Shown here piece by piece: positions 23,395 through 33,898 of a DNA stretch of 38,571 nt. Position 1 is the stretch's first letter. Every line of letters starts with the position of its first letter. The notes below the pieces were generated by a model. It ran no database searches. It was not told where the DNA came from and saw only the letters and a program-made list of their open reading frames with translations. The stretch spans positions 1-38,571 of the forward strand of contig JAGXFW010000029.1 of assembly GCA_024637035.1 (NCBI GenBank), written 5' to 3'. Source of the stretch: Actinomycetes bacterium (lineage in GTDB: Bacteria > Actinomycetota > Thermoleophilia > RBG-16-64-13). The translations under genes were made by a program, and so were the position numbers.

Positions 23395-24785
23395 GCGACA
23401 TCGACCGCCGGCTGGCCGGCTTCAAGGCCTACGACCTGCGCGGCAAGGTGCCGGACGAACTCGACGAAGAGATGGCCGACCTGATCGGCCGGGCCTACGC
23501 TCGCTTCCTGCGTCCGAAGAAGGTTGCGGTGGGCAGAGACATGCGCTTGAGCGGAGCCGCGTTGACCGATTCCCTGATCGCCGGGCTCACCGCTTCGGGC
23601 GTGGACGTAGTCGACATCGGCGAAGTGGGTACGGAGCAGGTGTACTTCGCTACGTTCTCGCTGGGTCTCGACGGGGGCATCATGGTCACGGCCAGCCACA
23701 ACCCCGCCGAGTACAACGGCATGAAGTTCGTGCGCGAGAAGTCGGTGCCCATCTCTGGCGACACCGGTCTCGTCGAGATCAGGGACATGGTCGGCGCCGC
23801 GCTTGCCGGGGAAGAGGTCTTTCGGGACGCTCCAGAGGCCGGTTCGGTGGAGCACGTCGATATCTCGTCGGCATTCGTCGACCATCTGCTCTCGTACGTA
23901 GATCGAGACAAGCTCACTCCGCTTCGCATCGTGGCGAACGGCGGGGATGGGATGGCGGGGCCGGTCATCGAGCTGCTGCGTCCCCATCTACCCTTCGAGA
24001 TCACCCCGCTCTTTGGCGAGCCCGATGGTTCGTTCCCTCGGGGAGTGCCGAACCCCTTGCTGCCCGAGAAGAGGGCCACCACTGCCGAAGCCGTGCTGGC
24101 CAATGGCGCCGATCTTGGTCTGGCCTGGGATGGAGACTTCGACCGCTGCTTCTTCTTCGACGAACGCGGCGAGTTCGTGGAGGGCTACTACCTGGTGGGC
24201 TTGTTGGCGGATCAGGCGCTCCGGCGTCGTCCGGGTGCCGCGATCGTGCACGACCCTCGCTTGGTCTGGAACACCGTGGAACTGGTGGAGGCGGCCGGCG
24301 GGAGACCGGTCGCGAACAAGAGCGGTCACGCGTTCATCAAGGCCCGCATGCGGGAGGAGGAAGCCGCGTACGGGGGCGAGATGTCGGCTCATCACTACTT
24401 CGCCGACTTCTCGTACGCCGACAGCGGCATGATCCCCTGGCTGCTCGTGGCCGAACTCATCTGCGTCAGCGGCAGGTCGCTCTCGGAACTCGTTGGTGAG
24501 AGGGTGGCTCGCTATCCGGTGAGCGGCGAGATCAATCTGGAGTTAGCCGATCCGGCGGCCGCGCTCAAGGCGTTGCGAAGCCACTACGCTTCAGAGGAGC
24601 CGGCCGTGGACGAGATCGACGGCGTGAGCCTGGAGTTCGCACGCTGGCGGGTGAACGTGCGCATGTCGAACACCGAGCCGGTGCTTCGCGTCAACATCGA
24701 GACGCGGGCAGACAAAGACCTGCTTGAGGAGAAGACCGCCGAGGTGCTCGCCGTGCTGCGGCAGGCCGGCTCGGGCGGGGAGTGA
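23391..24785 (+). CDS. manB: Phosphomannomutase/phosphoglucomutase
   Basis: This is a 464-residue alpha-D-phosphohexomutase. The active-site phosphoserine is S102 in VTASHNPAEYNGMKF. The Mg-binding loop is D247/D249/D251 in DGDFDR, followed by the sugar-specificity region GEMSAHHYFADFSYADSG and the phosphate-binding C-terminal loop (RMSNTEPVLRVNIE). It interconverts mannose-6-phosphate and mannose-1-phosphate (and often the glucose esters), feeding ManC. The GTG start overlaps the manC stop, so the pair is translationally coupled. NadE follows after four bases. Confidence 0.94.
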   Translation: MSDIDRRLAGFKAYDLRGKVPDELDEEMADLIGRAYARFLRPKKVAVGRDMRLSGAALTDSLIAGLTASGVDVVDIGEVGTEQVYFATFSLGLDGGIMVTASHNPAEYNGMKFVREKSVPISGDTGLVEIRDMVGAALAGEEVFRDAPEAGSVEHVDISSAFVDHLLSYVDRDKLTPLRIVANGGDGMAGPVIELLRPHLPFEITPLFGEPDGSFPRGVPNPLLPEKRATTAEAVLANGADLGLAWDGDFDRCFFFDERGEFVEGYYLVGLLADQALRRRPGAAIVHDPRLVWNTVELVEAAGGRPVANKSGHAFIKARMREEEAAYGGEMSAHHYFADFSYADSGMIPWLLVAELICVSGRSLSELVGERVARYPVSGEINLELADPAAALKALRSHYASEEPAVDEIDGVSLEFARWRVNVRMSNTEPVLRVNIETRADKDLLEEKTAEVLAVLRQAGSGGE

Positions 24786-24789
24786 CGTC

Positions 24790-26559
24790 GTGCGTCTGGC
24801 TCTTGCACAGGTGAACGCCACGGTAGGCGATGTGACCGGCAATACCCGTCTCGTGCTCGAGTGGCTCGAGCGAGCGCGCGCGGTGGGAGCCGACCTCGTG
24901 GCCTTCCCCGAGATGGTCATCTCGGGCTACCCGCCCGAAGACCTGCTTCTTCGCAACCGTTTCGTGGAGAGATGCGAGATGGCCCTGGAAGAGGTCGCCG
25001 CAAGCACTGGCGACATCGTGGCTGTCGTGGGCGCTCCGGTGCGGCCCCGTGACGGGAGCGGAGTGCAGGCCGGCCCTCCGGTGGCGAACGCAGCCGCCGT
25101 TCTAACCCAGGGTCGTGTGGCGGCCCTGTACGAGAAGATCCACCTGCCCAACTACGCGGTGTTCGACGAAGAGCGCTATTTCTCGCCCGGGGATTCGGTC
25201 TTGGTGCTCGCGCAAGGGGCCGAGCGGTTCGCGGTGAACGTGTGCGAGGACATCTGGAATCCCCACGGACCCACAGAGGAGGCGGCTCTTCGGGGCGGGG
25301 CGCGCCTGGTGGTGAACATAAGCATGTCGCCGTATCACGTGGGCAAGGGCGCCGAGCGCGAGGCGATGATCCGCCGCCGCGCTGAAGACGCTGGAGCCTT
25401 CGTGGCCTACGTGAACGGTGTGGGGGGGCAGGACGAACTCGTCTTCGACGGCTACAGCGTGGTCGTTGCCCCCGATGGGACCATCCTGGCCCGGGGTGCC
25501 CAGTTCGAGGAGCAGCTGATCTTGATCGACCTCGACCTGGATACCGCCGATCGCCACCGGGGCATCGGCACGGCCTCCGGCTCGCTGCGCCTTCGGACTG
25601 TCGAACTGCCCCCGGCGGGAGGTCTGAGCACGGAGGCGGGCGGTGCTTCCTCCGCCGCGGCAGACGGGCTCGCCGCCGCCGCGCCTGCCCTGACACCGGC
25701 CCTCTCAAGGCCGGCCGAGATCTATGGCGCCCTCTGTCTCGGGGTTCGCGACTACGTGAGGAAGAACGGCTTCGAGCACGTCGTGATCGGCTTGAGCGGC
25801 GGCATCGACTCGGCTCTCACGGCCTGCATCGCCGTCGACGCGCTTGGCGCGGGGGCCGTCACCGGTGTCACCATGCCTTCGCGCTATTCCAGTGAGGCAA
25901 CCCGCTCCGACGCCCTCGTGCTCGCGGAGAACCTTGGCATCGAGTGCCTTGAGCTCCCGATCGAGAGCCTCCTGGTGCCCTACCTCGAGACATTGGCCCC
26001 CATCTTCGGCGATCGTCCCGCCGACACCACGGAGGAGAACCTGCAAGCACGCATCCGCGGGAACCTGCTCATGGCCCTTTCGAACAAGTTCGGCTGGATG
26101 GTGCTCGCTACCGGCAACAAGAGCGAGATGGCAGTGGGCTACGCCACGCTCTACGGAGACATGGCGGGCGGCTTCGCGGTGATCAAAGATACTCCGAAGA
26201 CCATGGTCTACGAATTGGCGCGCTATCGGAACTCGAGGGAGTCGGGCGCTCCGGTGCCGATCCCGGTCTCCACGATCGAGCGGGCTCCCTCCGCCGAACT
26301 CCGCCCCGATCAAACCGATCAGGACAGCCTCCCGCCCTACGATCTGCTCGACCGGATCATCGAGGCCTACGTCGTGGGCGACAAGAGCGTCGCGGAGTTG
26401 AAGGCGGCGGGCTTGGACCCGACCGAGGTCGACCGGGTTGTGGCCATGATCGACCGGAACGAGTACAAGCGCCGGCAGGCCGCTCCCGGCGTGCGCATCA
26501 CCTCGAAGGGGTTCGGCAAAGACCGCCGGCTGCCGATCACGAATCGATACCGCGGTTGA
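24790..26559 (+). CDS. nadE: Glutamine-dependent NAD(+) synthetase
   Basis: The protein has 589 residues in two domains. The N-terminal nitrilase-like glutaminase carries the Glu-Lys-Cys triad: E in FPEMVISGYPPEDLLL, K in YEKIHLPNYAVFDEE and C152 in VNVCEDIW. A linker rich in Ala and Gly (about 275-312) joins it to the ATP-pyrophosphatase domain with P-loop SGGIDS at 336-341 and the NAD-synthase segments ATGNKSEMAVGYATLYGD and KDTPKT. It amidates deamido-NAD using ammonia from glutamine, the last step of NAD synthesis. The GTG start at 24790 is preceded by GGGGAG and lies four bases after manB, so it shares that operon. Confidence 0.96.
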   Translation: MRLALAQVNATVGDVTGNTRLVLEWLERARAVGADLVAFPEMVISGYPPEDLLLRNRFVERCEMALEEVAASTGDIVAVVGAPVRPRDGSGVQAGPPVANAAAVLTQGRVAALYEKIHLPNYAVFDEERYFSPGDSVLVLAQGAERFAVNVCEDIWNPHGPTEEAALRGGARLVVNISMSPYHVGKGAEREAMIRRRAEDAGAFVAYVNGVGGQDELVFDGYSVVVAPDGTILARGAQFEEQLILIDLDLDTADRHRGIGTASGSLRLRTVELPPAGGLSTEAGGASSAAADGLAAAAPALTPALSRPAEIYGALCLGVRDYVRKNGFEHVVIGLSGGIDSALTACIAVDALGAGAVTGVTMPSRYSSEATRSDALVLAENLGIECLELPIESLLVPYLETLAPIFGDRPADTTEENLQARIRGNLLMALSNKFGWMVLATGNKSEMAVGYATLYGDMAGGFAVIKDTPKTMVYELARYRNSRESGAPVPIPVSTIERAPSAELRPDQTDQDSLPPYDLLDRIIEAYVVGDKSVAELKAAGLDPTEVDRVVAMIDRNEYKRRQAAPGVRITSKGFGKDRRLPITNRYRG

Positions 26560-26629
26560 GGTAGGCCCGACCGCTGAAGGAGACATGGTTCACTCTTGCC
26601 GGAAGACCGCACGTGTAGTACTTTGTTGA

Positions 26630-28009
<1,380 letters not shown>

Positions 28010-28085
28010 GCCGAACGGCGATGCCGGGCGCCTACCCGGCGCCTCGACGACTTCGTCGGTCGGGCGGCCGGACTGAGGAGGTCGG

Positions 28086-29255
28086 GTGAGCGACTACCAC
28101 ATAGATGGGCAGACATTCGACAGCTCGGTCGGCTGGGTGGAGACACTCTACGCCGAGTTCGATGTGTTGCCCTTGGACTCGGGGCTCACCCTCGCGCCCC
28201 TCACGCTGGCGTACGAGACCTACGGCACGCTGAACGACGAGCGGTCGAATGCCATCCTGCTACTTCACGCCCTGTCGGGCGACGCCCATGCCGCGGGTTT
28301 CCATGAAGGCGATCTCAAGCCCGGCTGGTGGGACATGATGGTGGGGTCCGGCCGGGCTTTCGACACGGACAAGTACTTCATGATCTGCTCGAATGTCATC
28401 GGTGGTTGCCGAGGATCGAGCGGCCCGTCTACCACAGATCCAGCGACCGGCCGCCCGTATGGCCTACGCTTCCCGGTGGTGACCGTGCCCGATATGGTGC
28501 GCGCCCAGAAGCTGCTCCTGGAGCATCTGGGCATCGAGCGTCTGCTGGCGGTCACCGGCGGCTCGATGGGCGGGATGCAGGCCCTGGAATGGGTCACCAC
28601 CTATCCGGAGATGGTGGCATCGGTCATCCCCATCGCCTCCACTCACAGGCACTCGCCCATGCAGATCGCATTCAACGAGGTCGGCCGCCAGGCGATCATG
28701 CGAGATTCCAATTGGCGCGGCGGCGACTACTACGAGCACGACCATCCGGACGCGGGACTCTCCGTAGCCCGAATGATCGGCCACGTCACCTACTTGTCGG
28801 ACGAGTCGATGCACTTCAAGTTCGGCCGGCGGTTGCGCGACAAGGAGGTGCTCGGCTACGATTTCACCACCGACTTCGAGGTCGAGAGCTACCTGCGATA
28901 CCAGGGCGACGTGTTCATCCGTCGCTTCGACGCCAACACCTACCTCTACATCACGAAGGCGCTCGACTACTTCGACCTGGCGGATGGCCACGGTACAGTC
29001 GTGGAAGCACTGCGTGAGGTGCCCGCTGACACCCGGTTCTTGGTGATCGCCTTCAGCAGCGACTGGCTGTACCCGCCCTACCAGTCCAAAGAGATCGTCC
29101 GAGCGCTCAAGGGCAACGGGCTCGACACCACCTACGTAGAGATCCACTCCTCATTCGGGCACGATGCGTTCCTCGTGGAGACCGACCAGCAGACTCACGT
29201 GATCAAGCACTTTCTCGAGGTCACCGCCCACCGGGAGGCAAGACGCCGTGCCTAG
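28086..29255 (+). CDS. metX: Homoserine O-acetyltransferase
   Basis: This 389-residue alpha/beta-hydrolase-fold acyltransferase activates homoserine for MetY. The nucleophile is S160 in [12 protein letters not shown], and the other triad members are D326 (SSDWLYPP) and H359 (FGHDAF). The segment [15 protein letters not shown] is conserved in the family. Some MetX proteins use succinyl-CoA; acetyl specificity is assumed from the MetY partner. The GTG at 28086 follows GAGGAGG. The 76 bases before it contain a GC-rich stem (GCCGGG 28023-28028 with CCCGGC 28035-28040) and a second inverted repeat (CGACGA/TCGTCG), possibly modulating read-through from metY. It overlaps metW by eight bases. Confidence 0.95.
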   Translation: MSDYHIDGQTFDSSVGWVETLYAEFDVLPLDSGLTLAPLTLAYETYGTLNDERSNAILLLHALSGDAHAAGFHEGDLKPGWWDMMVGSGRAFDTDKYFMICSNVIGGCRGSSGPSTTDPATGRPYGLRFPVVTVPDMVRAQKLLLEHLGIERLLAVTGGSMGGMQALEWVTTYPEMVASVIPIASTHRHSPMQIAFNEVGRQAIMRDSNWRGGDYYEHDHPDAGLSVARMIGHVTYLSDESMHFKFGRRLRDKEVLGYDFTTDFEVESYLRYQGDVFIRRFDANTYLYITKALDYFDLADGHGTVVEALREVPADTRFLVIAFSSDWLYPPYQSKEIVRALKGNGLDTTYVEIHSSFGHDAFLVETDQQTHVIKHFLEVTAHREARRRA

Positions 29256-29865
29256 CAGCATCATCGCCCGTGCCCCCAGTGGTGAGCGCCTCGACCATCT
29301 CTTCATCGTGGACGTCGTCGAGCAGGAGTCCCGAGTTCTCGATCTCGGCTGCGGGCGCGGCGTGCTCCTGAAGATGCTTGTGGACCGCAAGGACGTGCGC
29401 GGCACCGGGGTGGAGATCATGGAGGAGAAGGTGTACGACGCGGTGGGCAAGGGGCTCTCGGTGTATCACGGCGACATCGATGAGGGGCTCTCTTACTACC
29501 CCGACGCCATGTTCGATTACGTGATCATCGGGCAGACGCTGCAACAGTCGCGGGAGACCGAGTTCGTTCTTCAGGAGTGCCTGCGTGTGGGGCGGAACGT
29601 GATCGTGAGTCTTCCCAACTTCGCCAATTGGCGGGCGCGCACCCACCTGCTCTTCGCGGGTAGAGCTCCGGTGACCAAGGCGTTGCCCTACGAGTGGTAC
29701 AACACCCCGAACATCCGGAGTTTGAGCGTCAAGGACTTCCAGGTGTTCGCTCGCGAGCAGGGATTCCGTATCACTCGGAGTCTTCACCTCGGACCTCACA
29801 GGCAGGTGACCTTCCTTCCGAACCTGTTCGCGGAGCACGGGGTCTTCGTGCTGACGAAGGCCTGA
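29248..29865 (+). CDS. metW: MetW-type methyltransferase-fold protein
   Basis: This 205-residue protein has a SAM-binding fold at its N-terminus ([15 protein letters not shown]), followed by GVEIMEE, and the family-specific end [19 protein letters not shown]. MetW is nearly always encoded next to metX and is thought to assist homoserine acylation, although its catalytic role is poorly defined. The GTG at 29248 lies inside the last codons of metX, with GGGAGG nine bases upstream, so translation is coupled. A possible weak terminator stem follows: CCGCTCC at 29884-29890 with GGGGCGG at 29907-29913. Confidence 0.93.
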   Translation: MPSSIIARAPSGERLDHLFIVDVVEQESRVLDLGCGRGVLLKMLVDRKDVRGTGVEIMEEKVYDAVGKGLSVYHGDIDEGLSYYPDAMFDYVIIGQTLQQSRETEFVLQECLRVGRNVIVSLPNFANWRARTHLLFAGRAPVTKALPYEWYNTPNIRSLSVKDFQVFAREQGFRITRSLHLGPHRQVTFLPNLFAEHGVFVLTKA

Positions 29866-30003
29866 ACAGAAGGTCTGAACACGCCGCTCCGGACACTGCC
29901 ACGGAAGGGGCGGCCCGAGGCGGTATACGGACGACGGGCGTGGTCTGGGTGCTCGAACCTCTCGAATGATCTCTCCATCTTGGTACAATGACGCAGCTTA
30001 TCG

Positions 30004-30077
30004 GGGCCCATAGCTCAGTTGGTTAGAGCTGCCGACTCATAATCGGCCGGTCGCAGGTTCGAGTCCTGCTGGGCCCA
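30004..30077 (+). tRNA. tRNA with CAT anticodon (Ile2 or elongator Met)
   Basis: The acceptor GGGCCCA/TGGGCCC, D-arm GCTC/GAGC, anticodon stem GCCGA/TCGGC with loop CTCATAA (anticodon CAT) and T-arm GCAGG TTCGAGT CCTGC give a 74-base tRNA with discriminator A. The first acceptor pair is matched, so it is not the initiator. Lysidine-modified tRNA-Ile2 and elongator tRNA-Met cannot be separated by eye. CCA is not encoded. A TACAAT at 29984-29989 is a possible -10 element. Confidence 0.93.
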
Positions 30078-30426
30078 CTGGAAACACCCGGAAGACCGGG
30101 GCCATACCATGGGGTAGTGGGTGTTATGTACCTCGGATGGTAGCAACTCCGGTGGCAGCCCCGTCACCCTTCGCCAGCGAGAATGGACTGCAAAGCCGCG
30201 GCCGCCGCTCTATCGGCTTCCTGCATCCATCCACGACGCCCCCCAGCACGATGCCCCCAAACCCCGGTAGATTCTTCGGCGACCTTGACTTTGCGCGTGC
30301 TGAGTCGCATTGTTCGCAAATAGGAGGATACCTAGCGGCAGATCGTCCACATCCGCGCACGCGATGGGGGCCTCTCCCTCGCTCCTCCCCACCGACAGGA
30401 TCGAAAATGGGAGGGGTATACCGACG
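30078..30426 (+). other. Intergenic region with a foldable segment
   Basis: No convincing gene lies in these 349 bases. The first ~50 bases can fold. AACACCC (30083-30089) pairs with GGGTGTT (30119-30125). Inside, CCCGG/CCGGG (30087-30100) and TACC/GGTA (30105-30116) can form two small hairpins. This could be the 3' processing or termination region of the tRNA transcript. The rest is unstructured to the eye, apart from GGGAGGGG at 30410-30417, the ribosome site of the following gene. Confidence 0.4.
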
Positions 30427-31146
30427 ATGAGACGCATCCGGATTCTGGTAGTCCTACTGGTGGCCATGATCGCTGTTTTGGCCTTCGCCGGACCGGCCCA
30501 GGCCCTCACGGTGGCGGAGCGCCTGGTCGCCCTGGAGAGCGCAGTTGCCGCATTGCAGACAGACAACACCGCCCTGGCGGGACGGGTGACAACGCTGGAG
30601 ACGGAGAACACCGCCCTGAAGGCGAAGGTGACCACCCTCGAGACCAGCACGGTCATGAAACTGAACCCCTAGCTTCAGGTCACCGGCATAAGCATGAACG
30701 GTCTCAAGGGTCCCCACGTCATCTTGAAAGGTGTGAACCTTCACCTGCGCAACAACAGCGGGATCACGGCCTCCCAGAACGGCCTAGGCAACCTCATCAT
30801 CGGCTACGACGAGAAGCCGACCACCACCCTGCGCTTCGGCTCGCACAACTTGATTATCGGTCCCTACCACAACTTCACCTCCTACGGGGGACTGGTGGCG
30901 GGATATCGGAACACGGTATCGGGCCCCTGCGCCAGCGTGAGCGCGGGCTGTGACAACACGGCAAGCAACTACTACGGCAGCGTGAGCGGGGGAACACGCA
31001 ACACGGCGAGCGGCGAGTACTCCAGCGTGAGCGGGGGCCTATTCAACACGGCGAGCGGGCTTGTGGCCAGTGTGAGCGGCGGCTCTTCCCGTAGCGCCGG
31101 CGGTCAGTACGACTGGCGGGCGGGCGAATTGTTCCAGGATCAGTAG
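30427..31146 (+). pseudogene. Secreted coiled-coil / 15-residue-repeat protein gene interrupted by an in-frame TAG
   Basis: One frame runs from the ATG at 30427 (GGGAGGGG upstream) to the TAG at 31144, interrupted by a single TAG at 30670-30672. The first part (81 residues) has a signal peptide (RRIRILVVLLVAMIAVLAFAGPAQA) and a heptad-like coiled coil with TLETENTALKAKV. After the amber codon the same frame continues as LQVTGISMNGLKGPHV, then NGLGNLIIGYDE, GSHNLIIGPYHN, four repeats of the form NTASGxYxSVSGGxx, and WRAGELFQDQ. The parts fit one extracellular protein related to NTASG/SVSGG repeat proteins, which resemble the stalk-and-head layout of adhesins. A Tyr is likely at the amber position. 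It is probably a recent pseudogene; read-through, suppression or sequencing error are alternatives. Function is unknown. Confidence 0.75.
30910..31089 (+). repeat. Four tandem 45-bp coding repeats (15-residue NTASG...SVSGG unit)
   Basis: Four consecutive units of 45 bases encode NTVSGPCASVSAGCD, NTASNYYGSVSGGTR, NTASGEYSSVSGGLF and NTASGLVASVSGGSS. The Gly/Ser pattern suggests a beta-roll or YadA-head-like fold. Confidence 0.85.
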
Positions 31147-31305
31147 CCGAGCAGTCGGCCGCATGGTTCCCGTCCTTCGCTTGGGCGCGCAGGCGATCGT
31201 CATGCGGCATGCGGTTCTTGCCCAGGTCCCACGCCCTGCCATCGAACACCCGCGCCCGATGCAGCTGCCGTTGCGGCGCGCCTCCGCTGCTGCTAGGCTG
31301 AAGTC

Positions 31306-32949
31306 GTGAGTCGAGGTCAGAAGACCCCTATGCTAGTCGAGGATCTCGAGCGCAGTATCGAGGTCATGCTGCCTCGCGCCCTCGCTGAGTCATGGGACAA
31401 CGTCGGGCTGTTGGTGGGTCGGCGTGGCACGGTAGTACGAAAGATCCTGGTCGCGTTGGATATCTGTGAGGACGTGGTGGTCGAAGCGGTCACCGGCGGC
31501 TTCCAGGCGATCATCACGCACCACCCGCTCATCTTCACGCCGCTGGCCCGCGTCACCGACAGGGACCGAGTCGGCGTCATAGTGACCCAGCTCATCGCCG
31601 CGGACATCGCGCTCTTCGCCTGTCACACTAACCTCGACGCGGCTCCTGAGGGTCTCAACGACATCGTGGCTCGGGAACTCGGGTTGGCCGACATGTGGCC
31701 GCTGGTGCGGGCGACAGCAGGTGTGAAGAAGCTCGTAGGGTTCGTGCCCGAGGAGGCGCTGGGCCGGGTGGCGGACGCGGTCTTCGAAGCCGGCGGTGGT
31801 CGCATAGGCGAGTACGAGCGCTGCGCCTTCGAGACCGGGGGAGAGGGTTCATTCGTTCCCAGTACGGAGGCTCGACCGACCGTAGGTGTTCCGGGGCGAC
31901 CGGAGCGTGTAGCCGAGATCAGGTTCGAGACCGTCGTGCCCGCGGGCAAGGTGGTCTCTGTCGTCCAAGCATTCATCGAATCTCACCCCTACGAAGAACC
32001 CGCGTTCGATGTCTATCCTGTCGACAACGTCATCTCTAACGGTGGGATCGGCCGAGTCGGGAAGACCCGCATACCCATCTCGTTGGTGTCGTTGGCAGAG
32101 ACTGCGGCCGAGGTGTTCGGGCTTCCAGAGGTGTGCTACGTCGGAGACGCCGAGCGCGCCATCGACCGCGTGGCCGTCGTCACGGGCAGCGGCGCCGGCC
32201 TCATGGAGCAGGCGGCCGCCGTGGCCGACGCGTACGTCACCGGCGACCTGAAGTACCACGACGCGGACCGGGCCGCCGCATTGGGGCTCGCTCTGATCGT
32301 GATCCCCCATGATCATCTGGAGACGTGGGCGATGACTCGTTGGTCCGAGGTGCTGGCCGCTCATCTGCTCGATCAGAACGTTGCCGTTCAGTTCTCCACA
32401 AGCGCTCGATCGCCGTGGCGCAAGGCCCGGCCGGTGTCTCACGCGGGAGTACGCGGCGGAGCCTCCCGACTCTTCGATCTGGAGGAGGCGGGAGGAGAGG
32501 TGCCGGAACGCGCGTTGCAGCTGGGGGTGCCTGACACGAACGATGGTGACTCATTCGTGCTTCGCACAGACGGGGCGTCGAGGGGGAATCCGGGGCCCGC
32601 GGCCATAGGTGTGGTGCTCGAGGACCCCGACGGCAACGTGCTCGAGGAGATCGGCGCCTGCATAGGCACAGCCACCAACAATCAGGCCGAGTACCAGGCG
32701 CTACTCACCGGCCTCGAGACCGCCCTCGATAGGGGCGTCGTCCGCGTGCAGATCAACTCGGATTCGGAGCTCATGGTGCGACAGCTGCGCCAGGAATACA
32801 AGGTGAAGAACGAGCAACTCAAGGAGCTGTACCTCCAGGCCCGCGCTTTGATCCAACGATTCGAGCGGGTAGACGTGAAACACGTCCCCAGGGACGAGAA
32901 CCAGCGAGCCGATGCCTTGGCGAACCGGGCGCTCGACGGGTTGAACTGA
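31306..32949 (+). CDS. Fusion protein: NIF3/DUF34 dinuclear-metal domain + ribonuclease HI
   Basis: This single 547-residue protein has two families joined. Residues about 10-370 are a NIF3 (DUF34, YqfO-type) protein. It carries the metal-binding motifs ESWDNVGLLVG, ITHHPLIF, CHTNLDAAPEG and GDLKYHDADRA, with the inserted PII-like domain in the middle (near VPEEALGRVADAVFEAGGG and HPYEEPAFDVYP). A linker of about 45 residues follows. Residues about 417-547 are RNase HI with the complete catalytic set D422 (RTDGASRGNPGP), E462 (NNQAEYQALL), D486 (NSDSEL) and D536 (NQRADALAN). RNase HI removes RNA from RNA-DNA hybrids; the NIF3 role is uncertain. In many actinobacteria the two are separate neighbours with a C4 zinc-ribbon gene between, which is missing here. 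The start is a GTG with only a weak ribosome site. Confidence 0.93.
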   Translation: MSRGQKTPMLVEDLERSIEVMLPRALAESWDNVGLLVGRRGTVVRKILVALDICEDVVVEAVTGGFQAIITHHPLIFTPLARVTDRDRVGVIVTQLIAADIALFACHTNLDAAPEGLNDIVARELGLADMWPLVRATAGVKKLVGFVPEEALGRVADAVFEAGGGRIGEYERCAFETGGEGSFVPSTEARPTVGVPGRPERVAEIRFETVVPAGKVVSVVQAFIESHPYEEPAFDVYPVDNVISNGGIGRVGKTRIPISLVSLAETAAEVFGLPEVCYVGDAERAIDRVAVVTGSGAGLMEQAAAVADAYVTGDLKYHDADRAAALGLALIVIPHDHLETWAMTRWSEVLAAHLLDQNVAVQFSTSARSPWRKARPVSHAGVRGGASRLFDLEEAGGEVPERALQLGVPDTNDGDSFVLRTDGASRGNPGPAAIGVVLEDPDGNVLEEIGACIGTATNNQAEYQALLTGLETALDRGVVRVQINSDSELMVRQLRQEYKVKNEQLKELYLQARALIQRFERVDVKHVPRDENQRADALANRALDGLN

Positions 32950-33045
32950 GGTGGTCTGGCGGAGCTGCCCGGCCGTCGCGAGCCGGCGATCATGCAGACC
33001 CGACGAAGGTTCGTCTGCCGGCTGCGCGCACGTGCTCGGCGCGGT

Positions 33046-33074
33046 TTGCATCTGCCAGAAGGCTCGGCTATAAT
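33046..33074 (+). promoter_or_regulatory. Promoter of the tRNA-Gly-Cys-Val cluster
   Basis: TTGCAT (33046-33051) and a consensus TATAAT (33069-33074) are 17 bases apart, about 55 bases before tRNA-Gly. No similar element is seen between the three tRNAs, so they are probably one transcript. Confidence 0.75.
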
Positions 33075-33128
33075 CCTCAGCCGCTGGGGGTTCCCCGGCG
33101 AGGCCGCGAAGATCGTGGTGCGGAGCGG

Positions 33129-33205
33129 GCGGATGTAGCTCAGTTGGCTAGAGCGTCTGCTTGCCATGCAGAAGGTCGAGGGTTCGAATCCCTTCATCCG
33201 CTCCA
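33129..33205 (+). tRNA. tRNA-Gly (anticodon GCC)
   Basis: The acceptor GCGGATG/CATCCGC, D-arm GCTC/GAGC, anticodon stem TCTGC/GCAGA with loop TTGCCAT (anticodon GCC) and T-arm GAGGG TTCGAAT CCCTT all fold. The discriminator is T and CCA is encoded (33203-33205). Confidence 0.97.
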
Positions 33206-33258
33206 ACAACCACCGTGGTCGTCACGGGGCTCTCGGGCCCCGTTTCTCGTGATGGCAG

Positions 33259-33330
33259 GGCGCCGTGGCCGAGAGGCTGAGGCACGGGTCTGCAAAACCC
33301 GATACACCGGTTCGATTCCGGTCGGCGCCT
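33259..33330 (+). tRNA. tRNA-Cys (anticodon GCA)
   Basis: The acceptor GGCGCCG/CGGCGCC, anticodon stem CGGGT/ACCCG with loop CTGCAAA (anticodon GCA) and T-arm ACCGG TTCGATT CCGGT fold correctly. The discriminator T (U73) is the cysteine identity base. CCA is not encoded. Confidence 0.96.
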
Positions 33331-33390
33331 CCTCTCCTGCCCAGCCTTGTCTCATGAACGCGCACCAAGGTATCATTGCCGGGCTTGATC

Positions 33391-33462
33391 GGGCGCTTAG
33401 CTCAGGGGGAGAGCGCTTCCTTGACACGGAAGAGGCCACAGGTTCAAATCCTGTAGCGCCCA
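33391..33462 (+). tRNA. tRNA-Val (anticodon GAC)
   Basis: The acceptor GGGCGCT/AGCGCCC, D-arm GCTC/GAGC, anticodon stem CTTCC/GGAAG with loop TTGACAC (anticodon GAC) and T-arm ACAGG TTCAAAT CCTGT fold correctly. The discriminator is A. CCA is not encoded; a short T-run follows directly. Confidence 0.96.
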
Positions 33463-33898
33463 CTTTTCATGAAGAAGGCCGCCCGCGTAGGTGGCCCGTT
33501 CCATCCCGTGCGTGCAACCATCCTCCTCCTTCCGACGCAGTACCCGCTTCCCGTACCCCGCGGATGACAGGCGGCGTTCCTTCGGCACCTCACGTCTCGG
33601 CGACCATCTCCTCATAGGGCACTTCCGACGTGCAACGAAACGAGGGTCCTAGCGAACGATGGAAGCGTGCTGAGGAGCCACGCGCGCTCCTGAAACCGAC
33701 GGGATCCCGAGTCGATTCACCCAGCGTACAGCCGCCCTTTTGACTGTCTTTGGGGGCGACAATGCGTATGTTATGCTTCGTTACGCATCCGGTCTGGCTG
33801 GCTTTCAGGCGAAGCGCCGAACCGTTCACGTTCTCTCGCCCGTTTGGGTCGCGACCTCGTCGGATGCGGCCATCCACTTCGGGTATGGAGAAGATCGA
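33463..33898 (+). other. Gene-free region with long leader of the RRM protein
   Basis: I see no gene in these 436 bases. The first half shows nothing recognisable. TTGACT at 33740-33745, with AT-rich TATGTTATGCT about 20 bases on, is a candidate but imperfect promoter. If used, it would give the RRM gene an untranslated leader of more than 100 bases, as is common for cold-responsive RNA-binding protein genes. Confidence 0.4.

Noticed and set aside
30124-30360. 78-codon minus-strand frame between the tRNA and the repeat-protein gene
   Set aside because: No ribosome site, no recognisable domain, and composition like non-coding sequence.
33144-33617. Plus-strand frame across the tRNA-Gly, tRNA-Cys and tRNA-Val genes
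   Set aside because: It is translated tRNA sequence; peptides such as GFESLHP and GSIPVGAS are typical artefacts of reading tRNA genes.
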